Positions 1-8,092 of a stretch of 64,000 bases of DNA are shown in pieces. Positions within the stretch are counted from its first letter, which is position 1. Every line of letters starts with the position of its first letter. The stretch is from contig QNRL01000011.1 of NCBI GenBank assembly GCA_003315335.1, positions 62,001-126,000 on the forward strand, given 5' to 3'. A model generated the notes under the pieces. The model had not been told where the DNA came from and searched no databases. It saw nothing but the letters and a program-made list of their open reading frames with translations. The position numbers were made by a program, and so were the translations under genes. The DNA comes from Pseudocitrobacter faecalis (lineage in GTDB: Bacteria; Pseudomonadota; Gammaproteobacteria; Enterobacterales; Enterobacteriaceae).

Positions 1-1235
1 GTACCTTCACAGCTGGCGCACGGACGATTGCTGATAAATTTCGCCAGCTCTTCGCGCACCGCGCTGGATTCCGTCTCTTTATAACGGCGCTCCATGTTAT
101 GCAGCACGCCTTCAAACGGATGGCGGCGCACGGAGGTATCGCCGCGATCGTTCATGTATTTGAATTCGATGGATTCTTTACCGGAACCGTACAGCACCAC
201 TTTCTGCACTGACGCGTTCAGGCTGCCCCACGGCGCTTCAACGTCGAAATCATAGTGCTCCGCCAGTGAGCGCAGCATCTGGAAATAGTAGAAGTTACGG
301 CGATCCCAACCGCGAATCGCGCCACCCGCCAGCGACAGCTCCGGGTTCTGGATGATGCGATCCGGATCGAAATATTGCTGTACGCCCAGGCCGTCACAGG
401 TTGGGCACGCGCCCGCCGGGTTGTTGAACGAGAACAGACGCGGTTCCAGCTCGCTCATGCTGTAGCCGCAAATCGGGCAGGCGAAGTTGGCGGAGAAGAG
501 CAGTTCGTCCGCTTTCGGGTCATCCATATCGGAGACGATCGCCGTGCCGCCGGAAAGCTCCAGTGCGGTTTCAAATGACTCGGCCAGACGCTGCGCCAGG
601 TCTTCACGCACCTTGAAGCGGTCGATAACCACTTCAATGGTGTGTTTCTTTTGCAGTTCCAGCGTCGGCGGATCGGACAGGTCACACACTTCGCCATCAA
701 TACGTGCGCGGATATAACCCTGGCTTGCCAGGTTTTCCAGCGTTTTGGTGTGCTCGCCTTTACGCTCTTTAATGATAGGCGCCAGCAGCATCAGGCGTTT
801 GCCTTCCGGCTGTGTTAGCACGTTGTCGACCATCTGGCTCACGGTTTGCGCTGCCAGCGGCACGTCGTGATCGGGGCAGCGCGGCTCGCCTACGCGGGCA
901 TACAGCAGACGCAGGTAGTCGTGAATTTCGGTAATGGTCCCGACCGTGGAACGCGGGTTGTGGGAGGTCGACTTCTGCTCAATAGAGATTGCAGGCGACA
1001 GCCCTTCAATATGATCGACATCCGGCTTCTCCATCAGCGACAGGAACTGGCGCGCATACGCAGAAAGCGATTCGACGTAGCGACGCTGCCCCTCGGCGTA
1101 AAGGGTGTCGAAAGCCAGTGAAGATTTGCCAGACCCCGACAGCCCGGTAACGACAATCAGTTTGTCGCGCGGGATGATGAGGTTGATATTTTTGAGATTG
1201 TGGGTGCGGGCGCCCCGAACTTCGATCTTATCCAT
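1..1235 (-). CDS. uvrA: UvrA, excinuclease ABC subunit A (N-terminal 411 residues; 3' end beyond window)
   Basis: DNA damage-recognition ATPase of the UvrABC nucleotide excision repair complex in the cytoplasm. Translating the complement from the ATG at 1235-1233 gives [16 protein letters not shown], with a Walker A motif GLSGSGKSS near residue 31. The first zinc module follows ([10 protein letters not shown]...CPTCDGLG, near residues 250-285). The reading frame stays open to base 3, so the gene is cut by the window edge, not broken. It is divergent from ssb across 258 bases holding a LexA box, as in E. coli, which makes SOS induction very likely. The second ATPase half cannot be judged here. 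Confidence 0.97.
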   Translation of the reverse strand, partial: MDKIEVRGARTHNLKNINLIIPRDKLIVVTGLSGSGKSSLAFDTLYAEGQRRYVESLSAYARQFLSLMEKPDVDHIEGLSPAISIEQKSTSHNPRSTVGTITEIHDYLRLLYARVGEPRCPDHDVPLAAQTVSQMVDNVLTQPEGKRLMLLAPIIKERKGEHTKTLENLASQGYIRARIDGEVCDLSDPPTLELQKKHTIEVVIDRFKVREDLAQRLAESFETALELSGGTAIVSDMDDPKADELLFSANFACPICGYSMSELEPRLFSFNNPAGACPTCDGLGVQQYFDPDRIIQNPELSLAGGAIRGWDRRNFYYFQMLRSLAEHYDFDVEAPWGSLNASVQKVVLYGSGKESIEFKYMNDRGDTSVRRHPFEGVLHNMERRYKETESSAVREELAKFISNRPCASCEG

Positions 1236-1316
1236 TTACCTTTCCCGGTAGAGACTCGGCTTGCCAGATTTGTTTGAAGGACAAACGGCGGAAACGGCTA
1301 ATTATGACACAATTCA

Positions 1317-1336
1317 CCCTGAATGAATATACAGTA
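1317..1336 (-). promoter_or_regulatory. LexA (SOS) box of uvrA/ssb
   Basis: Read on the minus strand the 20 bases are TACTGTATATTCATTCAGGG. This fits the LexA consensus CTGT-N8-ACAG in its left half and, from memory, is the site of the E. coli uvrA promoter. It lies about 80 bases upstream of uvrA and 158 upstream of ssb, in their shared 258-base divergent region, so it can repress both. The right half (CAGG) is imperfect. Confidence 0.88.
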
Positions 1337-1493
1337 GTGGAATGTGCATTCCATATAACAGTGTAAGATATTCAACGCCAATGAGTTTTATGGAATGGGC
1401 CTCGCATGCTATCAAAACACCGCTTTGTAATGCTACAATCGCGCGTTTACACTATTTATAACCGTATTCAGTAACGCATCAGGAGAGACAATC

Positions 1494-2021
1494 ATGGCCA
1501 GCAGAGGCGTAAACAAGGTGATTCTCGTCGGTAATCTGGGCCAGGACCCGGAAGTACGCTACATGCCGAATGGTGGCGCAGTTGCCAACATTACGCTGGC
1601 TACTTCCGAATCCTGGCGTGATAAAGCGACCGGTGAAATGAAAGAGCAGACCGAATGGCACCGTGTTGTGCTGTTCGGCAAACTCGCGGAAGTTGCGGGT
1701 GAATACCTGCGTAAAGGCTCTCAGGTTTATATTGAAGGCCAGCTGCGTACCCGTAAATGGACCGATCAGTCCGGCGTTGAAAAATACACCACCGAAGTGG
1801 TTGTAAACGTTGGCGGCACCATGCAGATGTTGGGTGGCCGTCAGGGCGGCGGCGCACCGGCAGGTGGTCAGGGTCAGCAGCAGGGCGGTTGGGGTCAGCC
1901 TCAGCAACCGCAGGGCGGCAACCAGTTCAGCGGCGGCGCGCAGTCTCGTCCGCAGCAACAGTCCGCACCGGCACCGTCTAACGAACCGCCAATGGATTTC
2001 GACGACGATATCCCGTTCTGA
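1494..2021 (+). CDS. ssb: Single-stranded DNA-binding protein SSB
   Basis: Binds and protects single-stranded DNA as a tetramer in replication, recombination and repair. The 175-residue product starts [22 protein letters not shown]. It has an OB fold over about residues 1-112, a glycine/glutamine-rich flexible linker, and the acidic tip MDFDDDIPF that recruits partner proteins. E. coli SSB is 178 residues, the difference falling in the linker. The ATG at 1494 is preceded by AGGAGAGA. It is divergent from uvrA behind the LexA box and followed at once by a strong terminator. Confidence 0.98.
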   Translation: MASRGVNKVILVGNLGQDPEVRYMPNGGAVANITLATSESWRDKATGEMKEQTEWHRVVLFGKLAEVAGEYLRKGSQVYIEGQLRTRKWTDQSGVEKYTTEVVVNVGGTMQMLGGRQGGGAPAGGQGQQQGGWGQPQQPQGGNQFSGGAQSRPQQQSAPAPSNEPPMDFDDDIPF

Positions 2022-2033
2022 TTTTCAGACATA

Positions 2034-2060
2034 AAAAAACCTGCGAAAGCAGGTTTTTTT
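2034..2060. terminator. Bidirectional terminator between ssb and yjcB
   Basis: The run AAAAAAACCTGC-GAAA-GCAGGTTTTTTT forms a GC stem with a GAAA tetraloop, flanked by A and T runs on both sides. It can therefore stop transcripts from ssb (+) and from the convergent yjcB (-). Confidence 0.9.
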
Positions 2061-2075
2061 ATGAATACGATTTTA

Positions 2076-2357
2076 TCAGGTCAACACCATCGGCCATTCT
2101 GGCGGTGTCTGGCTCATCACTTCCACCATCACCTCTTTGATGTTATTGCAGATAGTTGCAATATCCACCATCGTAATCCCCAGCAACCCCGTTGCGAACC
2201 AGCAGGCAGACGCCACGCCCAGAACGCTACAAATCACCGCGAGACCCGCGTAATCGGCTTTACGTAAGCGAATTTTCAGCGTACTGGCAAGGAACATTAA
2301 AACGGCGCTAAACAGCGGCCAGCGTAACAGCACGACACCTGTAGAGATGGAAACCAT
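2076..2357 (-). CDS. yjcB: YjcB, small inner-membrane protein of unknown function
   Basis: A 93-residue hydrophobic protein starting MVSISTGVVLLRWPLFSAVL and ending TPPEWPMVLT. It closely resembles remembered E. coli YjcB, also 93 residues and also next to ssb. Two membrane segments are visible (about residues 5-26 and 37-62), separated by a basic stretch KIRLRKAD that probably faces the cytoplasm. No function is known to me. In K-12 the diguanylate phosphodiesterase gene pdeC (yjcC) lies between yjcB and soxS. It is absent here. Confidence 0.9.
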   Translation of the reverse strand: MVSISTGVVLLRWPLFSAVLMFLASTLKIRLRKADYAGLAVICSVLGVASACWFATGLLGITMVDIATICNNIKEVMVEVMSQTPPEWPMVLT

Positions 2358-2641
2358 GAGACCTTATCCTCAGAGATAAACGGTATGCCCTGACAGCGCG
2401 GCGTTCTCACGAAGGTGCGGTTCACTCTGGCTATCGACAGGCATTCACAAATGATATGAAACGCTGTTTTTGTTTCACTCTATAGTGTGAACTATATCAC
2501 AATTGCTGTTTTATTCACCAGAGGTAAACACAGCAAATTGCGCCATTTATCGCTGACAATAGTTACATAAGAGAGGGGGTGAATGTAACTTTCTGTTTTA
2601 TCTGTAGGCCGGATGCACGTAAGCGTCATCCGGCGCGGTGT
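2358..2641. other. Gene-free stretch between yjcB and soxS, with one REP unit
   Basis: The 284 bases hold the presumed yjcB promoter (AT-rich, with CTATAGTGTGAACTATA near 2480) and a REP palindrome at 2603-2635 next to the soxS stop codon. I find no open frame resembling pdeC and no remnant of it that I can recognise. Confidence 0.6.
2603..2635. repeat. REP palindrome downstream of soxS
   Basis: GTAGGCCGGATGC-ACGTAA-GCGTCATCCGGCG is a typical enterobacterial REP/PU unit with an imperfect inverted repeat. It lies 6 bases past the soxS stop codon, where it may protect the 3' end of the mRNA or act as a weak terminator. Confidence 0.85.
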
Positions 2642-2971
2642 TCATGCTGACAGACGGTGGCGATAGTCGCTCGGTGTGCGGTCGAATTCGCGGCGGAAGA
2701 CACGTGAGAAGGTCTGCTGGGAAACATATCCCAGATCCATCGCAATATCGAAAATCGGTCGTTGCGTGTTACGCAACTCCTGCGCTGCCAATAACAGACG
2801 ACGTTGACGGATGTAGTCGCCCAGCGTTTGATGCATCTCGGTGCGGAACATCCGTTGCAGGTACCACTTTGAGTAGCCGGATTTTTTCGCCACAACATCA
2901 ATGTTCAGTGGTTGATCGATATGTTCATCTATCCATTCGATAAGCGTTTGAATAATTTCCCGATGGGACAT
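2642..2971 (-). CDS. soxS: SoxS, superoxide-response transcription activator
   Basis: AraC/XylS-family activator of the superoxide and redox-drug regulon (in E. coli sodA, zwf, micF, acrAB and others). At 109 residues it consists of the DNA-binding domain alone, with two helix-turn-helix units: VVAKKSGYSKWYLQRMF near residues 26-42 and DIAMDLGYVSQQTFSRVF near 75-92. E. coli SoxS is 107 residues, and the extra length here is a C-terminal SA. It is divergent from soxR, and the SoxR operator sits inside its promoter, so oxidised SoxR should switch it on. Confidence 0.97.
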   Translation of the reverse strand: MSHREIIQTLIEWIDEHIDQPLNIDVVAKKSGYSKWYLQRMFRTEMHQTLGDYIRQRRLLLAAQELRNTQRPIFDIAMDLGYVSQQTFSRVFRREFDRTPSDYRHRLSA

Positions 2972-3019
2972 AAGGCTCTCCCCGTTGTCTATTTTTGCTT
3001 CAACTTTTGTCTTGCTGGC

Positions 3020-3053
3020 GAGTATAATTCCTCAAGTTAACTTGAGGTAAAGC
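3020..3053 (-). promoter_or_regulatory. soxS promoter with SoxR operator
   Basis: The perfect 18-base palindrome CCTCAAGTTAACTTGAGG (3030-3047) is the classical SoxR box. On the minus strand it lies between a -35 element TTTACC and a -10 element TATACT separated by 19 bases. That over-long spacer is the hallmark of MerR-family promoters, which the activated regulator untwists. The same site overlaps the soxR promoter on the plus strand, consistent with autoregulation. Confidence 0.95.
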
Positions 3054-3058
3054 AGAAA

Positions 3059-3517
3059 ATGGAAAAAAAACCAACGCGCATTAAAACGCTGCTCACGCCG
3101 GGCGAAGTCGCCAGACGTACCGGGGTTGCCGTCTCCGCTTTGCACTTCTATGAGAGCAAAGGGCTTATTCGCAGCCAGCGCAATGCGGGCAACCAGCGGC
3201 GATACAAACGTGATGTGCTGCGCTATGTGGCAATCATTAAAATCGCTCAGCGTTTGGGCATCCCGCTTGCCACGATCGGCGAGTCGCTGGGCGTGGTGCC
3301 GGAAGGGCATACGCTGGGGCAAAAAGACTGGAAACGCCTGACCACCCAGTGGCGTCAGGAGCTGGATAAACGTATTCACTCGATGGAAGCACTGCGCGAC
3401 CAGCTTGATGGCTGCATCGGTTGCGGCTGTATGTCGCTGCGTGACTGCCCGCTGCGTAACCCTGGCGATAAGCTGGGGGAAGAGGGCACCGGCGCACGCC
3501 TGCTGGAAGACGATTAA
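3059..3517 (+). CDS. soxR: SoxR, [2Fe-2S] redox-sensing transcription regulator
   Basis: MerR-family dimeric sensor that activates soxS when its iron-sulfur cluster is oxidised. The 152-residue protein has an N-terminal winged helix ([20 protein letters not shown], residues 13-32), a dimerisation helix, and the cluster-binding motif [12 protein letters not shown]. Counting puts the four cysteines at 119, 122, 124 and 130, the same numbers as in E. coli SoxR (154 residues). It starts just beyond the SoxR box. Its 3' end abuts a terminator shared with a probable antisense-strand sRNA (SraL). Confidence 0.97.
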   Translation: MEKKPTRIKTLLTPGEVARRTGVAVSALHFYESKGLIRSQRNAGNQRRYKRDVLRYVAIIKIAQRLGIPLATIGESLGVVPEGHTLGQKDWKRLTTQWRQELDKRIHSMEALRDQLDGCIGCGCMSLRDCPLRNPGDKLGEEGTGARLLEDD

Positions 3518-3520
3518 AAA

Positions 3521-3549
3521 ACGAAAGCGCCACAACTGGGCGCTTTCGT
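3521..3549. terminator. Terminator between soxR and SraL
   Basis: ACGAAAGCGCC-ACAACTG-GGCGCTTTCGT is an 11-base stem with A and T runs outside it. On the minus strand it is followed by TTTTTT, the form expected for the end of the sRNA. On the plus strand it lies four bases after the soxR stop codon. Confidence 0.85.
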
Positions 3550-3660
3550 ATGTTCCGGTCTTTGTCTTTCGCTCTATCCCACTGGTTCATGGGAGGGTTT
3601 CCCCCGACATCAGCATCCCTCGGTCGAGCTACGGGTTGGAGGTTCCGGTTTGTGCTGACA
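3521..3660 (-). ncRNA. sraL: Probable small RNA SraL (RyjA)
   Basis: In E. coli and Salmonella the Hfq-binding, RpoS-dependent sRNA SraL/RyjA (about 140 nt) lies opposite the end of soxR. Here the soxR-GST gap holds, on the minus strand, a -10-like element TAGACT (3665-3670), then a structured, strongly paired stretch. It ends in a stem-loop plus six U at 3521. A start near 3660 gives about 140 nt, the known length. Synteny, size and terminator agree. The exact 5' end is inferred. The Salmonella RNA is reported to act on tig and rho mRNAs. Confidence 0.75.
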
Positions 3661-3780
3661 CTTTAAGTCTACCTCTCCTCCCCCTGTTCGCCAGTTGAAT
3701 TGACGTTTTTTTCGCCGCAATTTTTACGGGGATCGCCGTCTGTTCCTATAGTTAATTTGAACAAACCTGCGGAGAAAACC

Positions 3781-4449
3781 ATGTTAACCGTCCATCATCT
3801 GAATCAATCCCGCTCTCAGCGCGTGCTCTGGGCACTGGAAGAATTAAACCTGCCTTACCAGATTGTCCGCTATCAGCGCGGTGCCGATATGCTGGCACCC
3901 GATTCCCTGAAAAAAATCCATCCGCTGGGTAAATCGCCGATTGTTGAGAACGACGGCCACGTTATCGCTGAATCCGGGGCGATTCTTGAGTATCTGCAAG
4001 AAATCGGCGATCCCGAAAGCCGCTTTAAACCGCAGGATATTGAGGGAAAACTGCAGTATCGCTTCTGGCTGCACTATGCCGAAGGCTCGTTGATGTCGCT
4101 CATGATGATCAAGCTGGTTTTGCAGATGTTGGGTAAATCTCCGGTGCCATTGGGATTGCGCACGGTGGGGAAAGTGCTGGGAAGGGGCGTTCAGAAAGCC
4201 TGGCTGAATAATCAGTTAGCCACGCATGCCGGGTTTATCGAAGCACATCTTGCGAAGTCGACGTGGTTTGCGGGAGAGAGCCTGAGCATGGCAGACATTC
4301 AGATGAGTTTTCCGCTGTTTGCGTTGCTATCTCGCGGGGGAATATCGTCTCTGCCTAATATCACTGCGTGGAAAGAACGCGTGGAAGCGCGTCCGGCCTG
4401 GCAACAGGCAATTGAAAAGGGCGGCCCCTTTTCGCTACCCGGTGAGTAG
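3781..4449 (+). CDS. Glutathione S-transferase family protein
   Basis: The 222-residue protein has an N-terminal thioredoxin-like domain (MLTVHHLNQSRSQRVLWALEEL, then HPLGKSPIVENDGHVIAESGAILEYL, the glutathione-binding PxV and ESxAI elements). An all-helical C-terminal domain follows. I chose the ATG at 3781 because it has GGAGAAA just upstream and gives the normal family length. A longer frame from 3700 would add an unlikely leader. The family conjugates or reduces electrophiles with glutathione. The substrate is unknown. The position beside soxRS suggests stress defence, and Salmonella has a GST gene at the same place. Confidence 0.88.
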   Translation: MLTVHHLNQSRSQRVLWALEELNLPYQIVRYQRGADMLAPDSLKKIHPLGKSPIVENDGHVIAESGAILEYLQEIGDPESRFKPQDIEGKLQYRFWLHYAEGSLMSLMMIKLVLQMLGKSPVPLGLRTVGKVLGRGVQKAWLNNQLATHAGFIEAHLAKSTWFAGESLSMADIQMSFPLFALLSRGGISSLPNITAWKERVEARPAWQQAIEKGGPFSLPGE

Positions 4450-4865
4450 CGCCCGATTTGCAACGAAATTGTTGTTGAATTGCGCATCAACGATAACGTT
4501 TGCGCATAGGTTGGTGATTTCTTCATCGTCTTAAGCGAAATTTAGCGAAATGGCATAAACATCAGTTGAAAATGGTGCCATAAAAACCAGATAATCGTTT
4601 GCCTTAAAATTCTGACGCCTTCTGCTGGCTTTTTTGACGTTTTATGCTTCGTCAAGTTGCCGAAAGGTGCTCAGGAAATGCCTATGCTGCATCCGTAGCG
4701 TAGGTGGTAACGCTCAACCGTTTTGTATGCGCGGAGTTAAACGTTTGCTTTTTTGCGGCTCCCCTTTGCCGCGAGGTTTAAGCACAAGGAGATGACGTTT
4801 AGCTGGCAGTGGATTGTCCACCACGTGTACGGACGAATGATAAAAATTTTCAGGGGATGTTTTCT
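4450..4865. other. ghxP upstream region, 416 bases
   Basis: There is no credible open frame. The stretch carries a PurR-like box at 4490-4505 and a second half-match AAACGTTTGC at 4738-4747. The remaining AT-rich sequence could hold the ghxP promoter and a long leader. I found no purine riboswitch core. Confidence 0.5.
4490..4505 (-). promoter_or_regulatory. Putative PurR operator upstream of ghxP
   Basis: The minus strand reads GCGCAAACGTTATCGT, which matches the PurR consensus ACGCAAACGTTTTCGT at 14 of 16 positions. E. coli ghxP (yjcD) is, as far as I recall, a PurR target, which fits. The distance to the start codon (360 bases) is long for a simple operator and leaves some doubt. Confidence 0.6.
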
Positions 4866-6215
4866 ATGTCTACGCCTTCAGCGCGTACCGGCGGTTCACT
4901 CGACGCCTGGTTTAAAATTTCTGCTCGTGGTAGCTCCGTTCGTCAGGAGATTGTCGCCGGTCTTACCACCTTCCTGGCGATGGTCTATTCCGTCATCGTC
5001 GTGCCGGGGATGCTCGGCAAAGCGGGCTTCCCGCCGGCAGCGGTCTTCGTGGCTACCTGTCTGGTAGCCGGTGTCGGCTCCATCGTCATGGGCCTGTGGG
5101 CGAACCTGCCGTTGGCTATTGGTTGTGCTATCTCGCTGACTGCGTTCACTGCCTTCAGTCTGGTGCTGGGGCAGCAAATCAGTATTCCGGTTGCGCTGGG
5201 CGCGGTCTTCCTGATGGGTGTTCTGTTCACCATTATTTCTGCGACGGGCATCCGTAGCTGGATTTTGCGCAATTTGCCGCAGGGCATCGCGCACGGCACG
5301 GGTATTGGTATCGGCCTGTTCCTGCTGTTGATTGCGGCGAACGGCGTCGGTCTGGTTATCAAGAATCCGCTGGATGGCTTGCCGGTTGCGCTAGGGCATT
5401 TTGCCAGCTTCCCGGTGATTATGTCGCTGGTTGGTCTGGCGATGATTATTGGCCTCGAAAAACTGAAAGTGCCGGGCGGCATTCTGCTGACCATTATCGG
5501 TGTGTCGATTGTCGGCCTGATTTTTGACCCGAATGTGCACTTCTCCGGTTTCTTCGCTATGCCTTCTCTGAGCGATGACAACGGTAACTCCTTGATTGGC
5601 AGTCTGGATATTATGGGCGCGCTGAACCCGGTCGTACTGCCAAGCGTGCTGGCGCTGGTCATGACCGCGGTGTTCGACGCCACCGGTACCATTCGTGCCG
5701 TAGCCGGTCAGGCTAACCTGCTGGATAAAGATGGGCAGATTATCAACGGCGGCAAAGCGCTGACCACGGACTCCCTGAGCAGCGTGTTCTCCGCGTTTGT
5801 TGGCGCAGCGCCAGCGGCGGTGTATATCGAATCTGCGGCCGGTACGGCGGCGGGCGGCAAAACGGGCTTAACGGCGATAACCGTTGGCGTTCTGTTCCTG
5901 CTGATCCTGTTCCTCTCTCCGCTCTCTTACCTGGTTCCGGCCTACGCCACCGCTCCGGCGCTGATGTATGTCGGTCTGCTGATGCTGAGCAATGTGGCGC
6001 GCATCGATTTCAACGACTTTGTTGATGCAATGTCTGGCCTGATTACCGCCGTTTTCATCGTACTGACCTGTAACATCGTGACCGGCATTATGATTGGTTT
6101 CGCGACGCTGGTGGTTGGCCGCGTGGTATCGGGCGAATGGCGTAAGCTGAACATTGGCACTATCGTGATAGCGGTGGCGCTGGTGGCGTTTTATGCGGGT
6201 GGCTGGGCGATTTAA
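4866..6215 (+). CDS. ghxP: GhxP, guanine/hypoxanthine permease
   Basis: Inner-membrane proton symporter of the NCS2/AzgA-like family that imports guanine and hypoxanthine. At 449 residues it equals the E. coli length and starts [16 protein letters not shown], nearly identical to remembered GhxP (YjcD). About 12-14 membrane segments are visible, with conserved motifs [14 protein letters not shown], the substrate-site region [14 protein letters not shown] and [21 protein letters not shown]. The start at 4866 has AGGGGAT upstream. A longer frame from 4809 adds residues the family lacks. PurR repression is likely from the upstream box. Confidence 0.95.
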   Translation: MSTPSARTGGSLDAWFKISARGSSVRQEIVAGLTTFLAMVYSVIVVPGMLGKAGFPPAAVFVATCLVAGVGSIVMGLWANLPLAIGCAISLTAFTAFSLVLGQQISIPVALGAVFLMGVLFTIISATGIRSWILRNLPQGIAHGTGIGIGLFLLLIAANGVGLVIKNPLDGLPVALGHFASFPVIMSLVGLAMIIGLEKLKVPGGILLTIIGVSIVGLIFDPNVHFSGFFAMPSLSDDNGNSLIGSLDIMGALNPVVLPSVLALVMTAVFDATGTIRAVAGQANLLDKDGQIINGGKALTTDSLSSVFSAFVGAAPAAVYIESAAGTAAGGKTGLTAITVGVLFLLILFLSPLSYLVPAYATAPALMYVGLLMLSNVARIDFNDFVDAMSGLITAVFIVLTCNIVTGIMIGFATLVVGRVVSGEWRKLNIGTIVIAVALVAFYAGGWAI

Positions 6216-6222
6216 ATCGCTT

Positions 6223-6253
6223 CGTCGGCCTGATAAGCGCAGCGCCATCAGGC
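6223..6253. repeat. REP palindrome after ghxP
   Basis: CGTCGGCCTGATAAGC-GCAGC-GCCATCAGGC is one REP/PU unit lying 8 bases beyond the ghxP stop and upstream of the shared terminator. Confidence 0.85.
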
Positions 6254-6283
6254 TATTTACAGCGTGCTCATTACAGTCCCTCT

Positions 6284-6308
6284 AAAGCGGCCTCACGGCC
6301 GCTTTTTT
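6284..6308. terminator. Terminator between ghxP and the transketolase operon
   Basis: AAAGCGGCC-TCAC-GGCCGCTTTTTT has a perfect stem and a T run on the plus strand and an A run on the other side. It should end ghxP transcripts and, with less U-tract support, those of the convergent PTS/transketolase operon. Confidence 0.85.
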
Positions 6309-6318
6309 GATCCCTGAA

Positions 6319-7272
6319 TTACATCAGTTCCCTTGCCGCCGCGACAATATCATCACGTGTCAACCCATACTCCTGCTCCAGAAATTCCTGCGTACCTACC
6401 TGGCCATAGCGTTCTTTTACGCCCACACGGCGCATCGGCACCGGGCAGGTTTCCACCAGGACTTCCGCCACCGCTGAACCCAGCCCGTTATGAATACTGT
6501 GGTTTTCGCAGATAACAATTCTCCCGGTTTTCTCGGCATAGTTCTTCACCAGCATGCGGTCTATTGGCTTGAGCGTAAACATATCGATAACGGCGGCACT
6601 CACCCCTTCAGCAGCAAGCTTTTCCGCCGCTTCCAGCGCTTTCGCTACCATAATGCCGTTAGCGATCAACGTGATGTCATTGCCGTCGCGCAGAACGTTG
6701 CCTTTACCGATAGTGAATGTTGAGCCCGCCTGATAAACCGTTGGCGCCTGTTTGCGGATGGTGCGTACCCAATAGAAACCCTCCAGCGTGGCAAGTTGGC
6801 GCAGAATATCTTTGAACATCACCGCGTCGGTTACTTCCAGTACCACGGAGTGCGCCAGCCCGCGCACAATGCCCATATCCTCAAATGACATATGTGTGCC
6901 GCCGTTGTGGCAAGCGGTGACGCCCGCGTCAGAGGCGATGACTTTGACGTTATTGCGCTGATAATCCAGCGACATAAACAACTGGTCGAAGCAGCGACGA
7001 CTGGCGAACGCGGTAAACGTGTGGACGAAGGGTTTCCGCCCGGTGAGCGCCAGGCCTGCCGCAGTGCCAATCACGTTGGCTTCCATGATCCCGCAGTTGA
7101 TAACGTGGCGGGGAAATTCACGCTGCACGCTATCCATCGCCATCGAGCTCATCAGGTCTGCCTCCAGCGCGATAATCTCGCTGCCCGCCTTCACTTGTTC
7201 GGCGATAAATCCTGCGTAGACTTTACGCATTTCAACGGTGTCTTTCTCTCCCGCAGGTGCAACCTTAATCAT
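6319..7272 (-). CDS. Split transketolase, C-terminal subunit
   Basis: The 317-residue protein corresponds to the pyrimidine-binding and C-terminal domains of transketolase. It has EADLMSSMAM, then NCGIMEANVIGTAAGLALTG with the glutamate (about residue 64) that activates thiamine diphosphate, and the C-terminal RxGVKERYGQVGT. It starts 8 bases inside the gene for the N-terminal subunit, so the two are translationally coupled and should form a heteromeric enzyme that moves a two-carbon ketol unit between sugar phosphates. Split transketolases occur in specialised routes (for example apulose-4-phosphate or sulfosugar breakdown). Salmonella has a similar PTS-linked pair. The substrate here is unknown. 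Confidence 0.9.
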   Translation of the reverse strand: MIKVAPAGEKDTVEMRKVYAGFIAEQVKAGSEIIALEADLMSSMAMDSVQREFPRHVINCGIMEANVIGTAAGLALTGRKPFVHTFTAFASRRCFDQLFMSLDYQRNNVKVIASDAGVTACHNGGTHMSFEDMGIVRGLAHSVVLEVTDAVMFKDILRQLATLEGFYWVRTIRKQAPTVYQAGSTFTIGKGNVLRDGNDITLIANGIMVAKALEAAEKLAAEGVSAAVIDMFTLKPIDRMLVKNYAEKTGRIVICENHSIHNGLGSAVAEVLVETCPVPMRRVGVKERYGQVGTQEFLEQEYGLTRDDIVAAARELM

Positions 7273-8092
7273 ATGCGGCCTCCAGTTGGCGAATAGATTC
7301 AGTCAGCGCCTCTCGCATCTCATCATTCAGGCGCAGATGGTGGGTGTTGCTCAAACTTTCCAGATAAGGCACGCCTTGTCCTTTCACGCTATCAAGAATC
7401 ACGATGCGAGGACGCTCATCACCGCTGCGTACCGGGCGGGTGACGGCCTGAATCGCTGCAATATCATCGCCTTTCACCGTTTGCACATCGAAACCGAAAG
7501 CCTGGAATTTTTCCGCAAGATCGAAGGGGGCGATAATGTCGTCCAGCTCCCCGTCCAGTTGCTGCTTGTTCCAGTCGATAAACACCAACAGATTGTTCAG
7601 CTTATGGTGGGCAATAAACTGAAACGCTTCCCAGCACTGGCCTTCATTCAGTTCGCCGTCACCGACAATGCAAAATACGCGGTTTGGGCGGCTGGCGAGC
7701 TTATGCGACAGCGCCATTCCTGCCGCAATGGATATCCCCTGGCCGAGCGAGCCGGTGGTGGCATCCACGCCGCGTGTTTTGAGCCGGTCCGGGTGGCTTG
7801 GCAGGCGCGTGCCATTCTGGTTAAGCGTGGCCAGCTCCTCCATCGGGAAATAACCTTTAATCGCCAGGGTGCTGTACAGCGCCGGGCCTGCATGACCTTT
7901 CGACAGAACAAAATAGTCGCGCTGCGGCCAGTCCGGGTCGGCGGGGTCGATGCGCATCACGTCGCCATACAGCACCGCCAGCGTTTCCACAACCGACATG
8001 CTGCCGCCATAGTGGCCAAAACCGAGCTGGGTTAAGGATTTCAGCGTGGCGACGCGAATATCACGCGCCAGTTTTTTCAGTTCATCACACAT
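7265..8092 (-). CDS. Split transketolase, N-terminal (thiamine diphosphate) subunit
   Basis: The 275-residue protein is the diphosphate-binding domain of transketolase. Visible elements are GHYGGSMSVVETLAVLYGD near residue 26 and the thiamine diphosphate motif GDGELNEGQCWEAFQFIAHHKLNNLLVFIDWN (GDG...N, near residues 144-175). It needs the downstream gene (8-base overlap) for a full active site. Its start overlaps the IIC stop codon as TAATG, so the sugar permease and transketolase are made together. That predicts the imported phosphosugar is itself a ketose phosphate or is one step from one. Confidence 0.9.
   Translation of the reverse strand: MCDELKKLARDIRVATLKSLTQLGFGHYGGSMSVVETLAVLYGDVMRIDPADPDWPQRDYFVLSKGHAGPALYSTLAIKGYFPMEELATLNQNGTRLPSHPDRLKTRGVDATTGSLGQGISIAAGMALSHKLASRPNRVFCIVGDGELNEGQCWEAFQFIAHHKLNNLLVFIDWNKQQLDGELDDIIAPFDLAEKFQAFGFDVQTVKGDDIAAIQAVTRPVRSGDERPRIVILDSVKGQGVPYLESLSNTHHLRLNDEMREALTESIRQLEAAYD

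Noticed and set aside
4490-4865. Purine riboswitch upstream of ghxP
   Set aside because: I could not find the conserved three-way-junction core. Only PurR-like sequence is visible.
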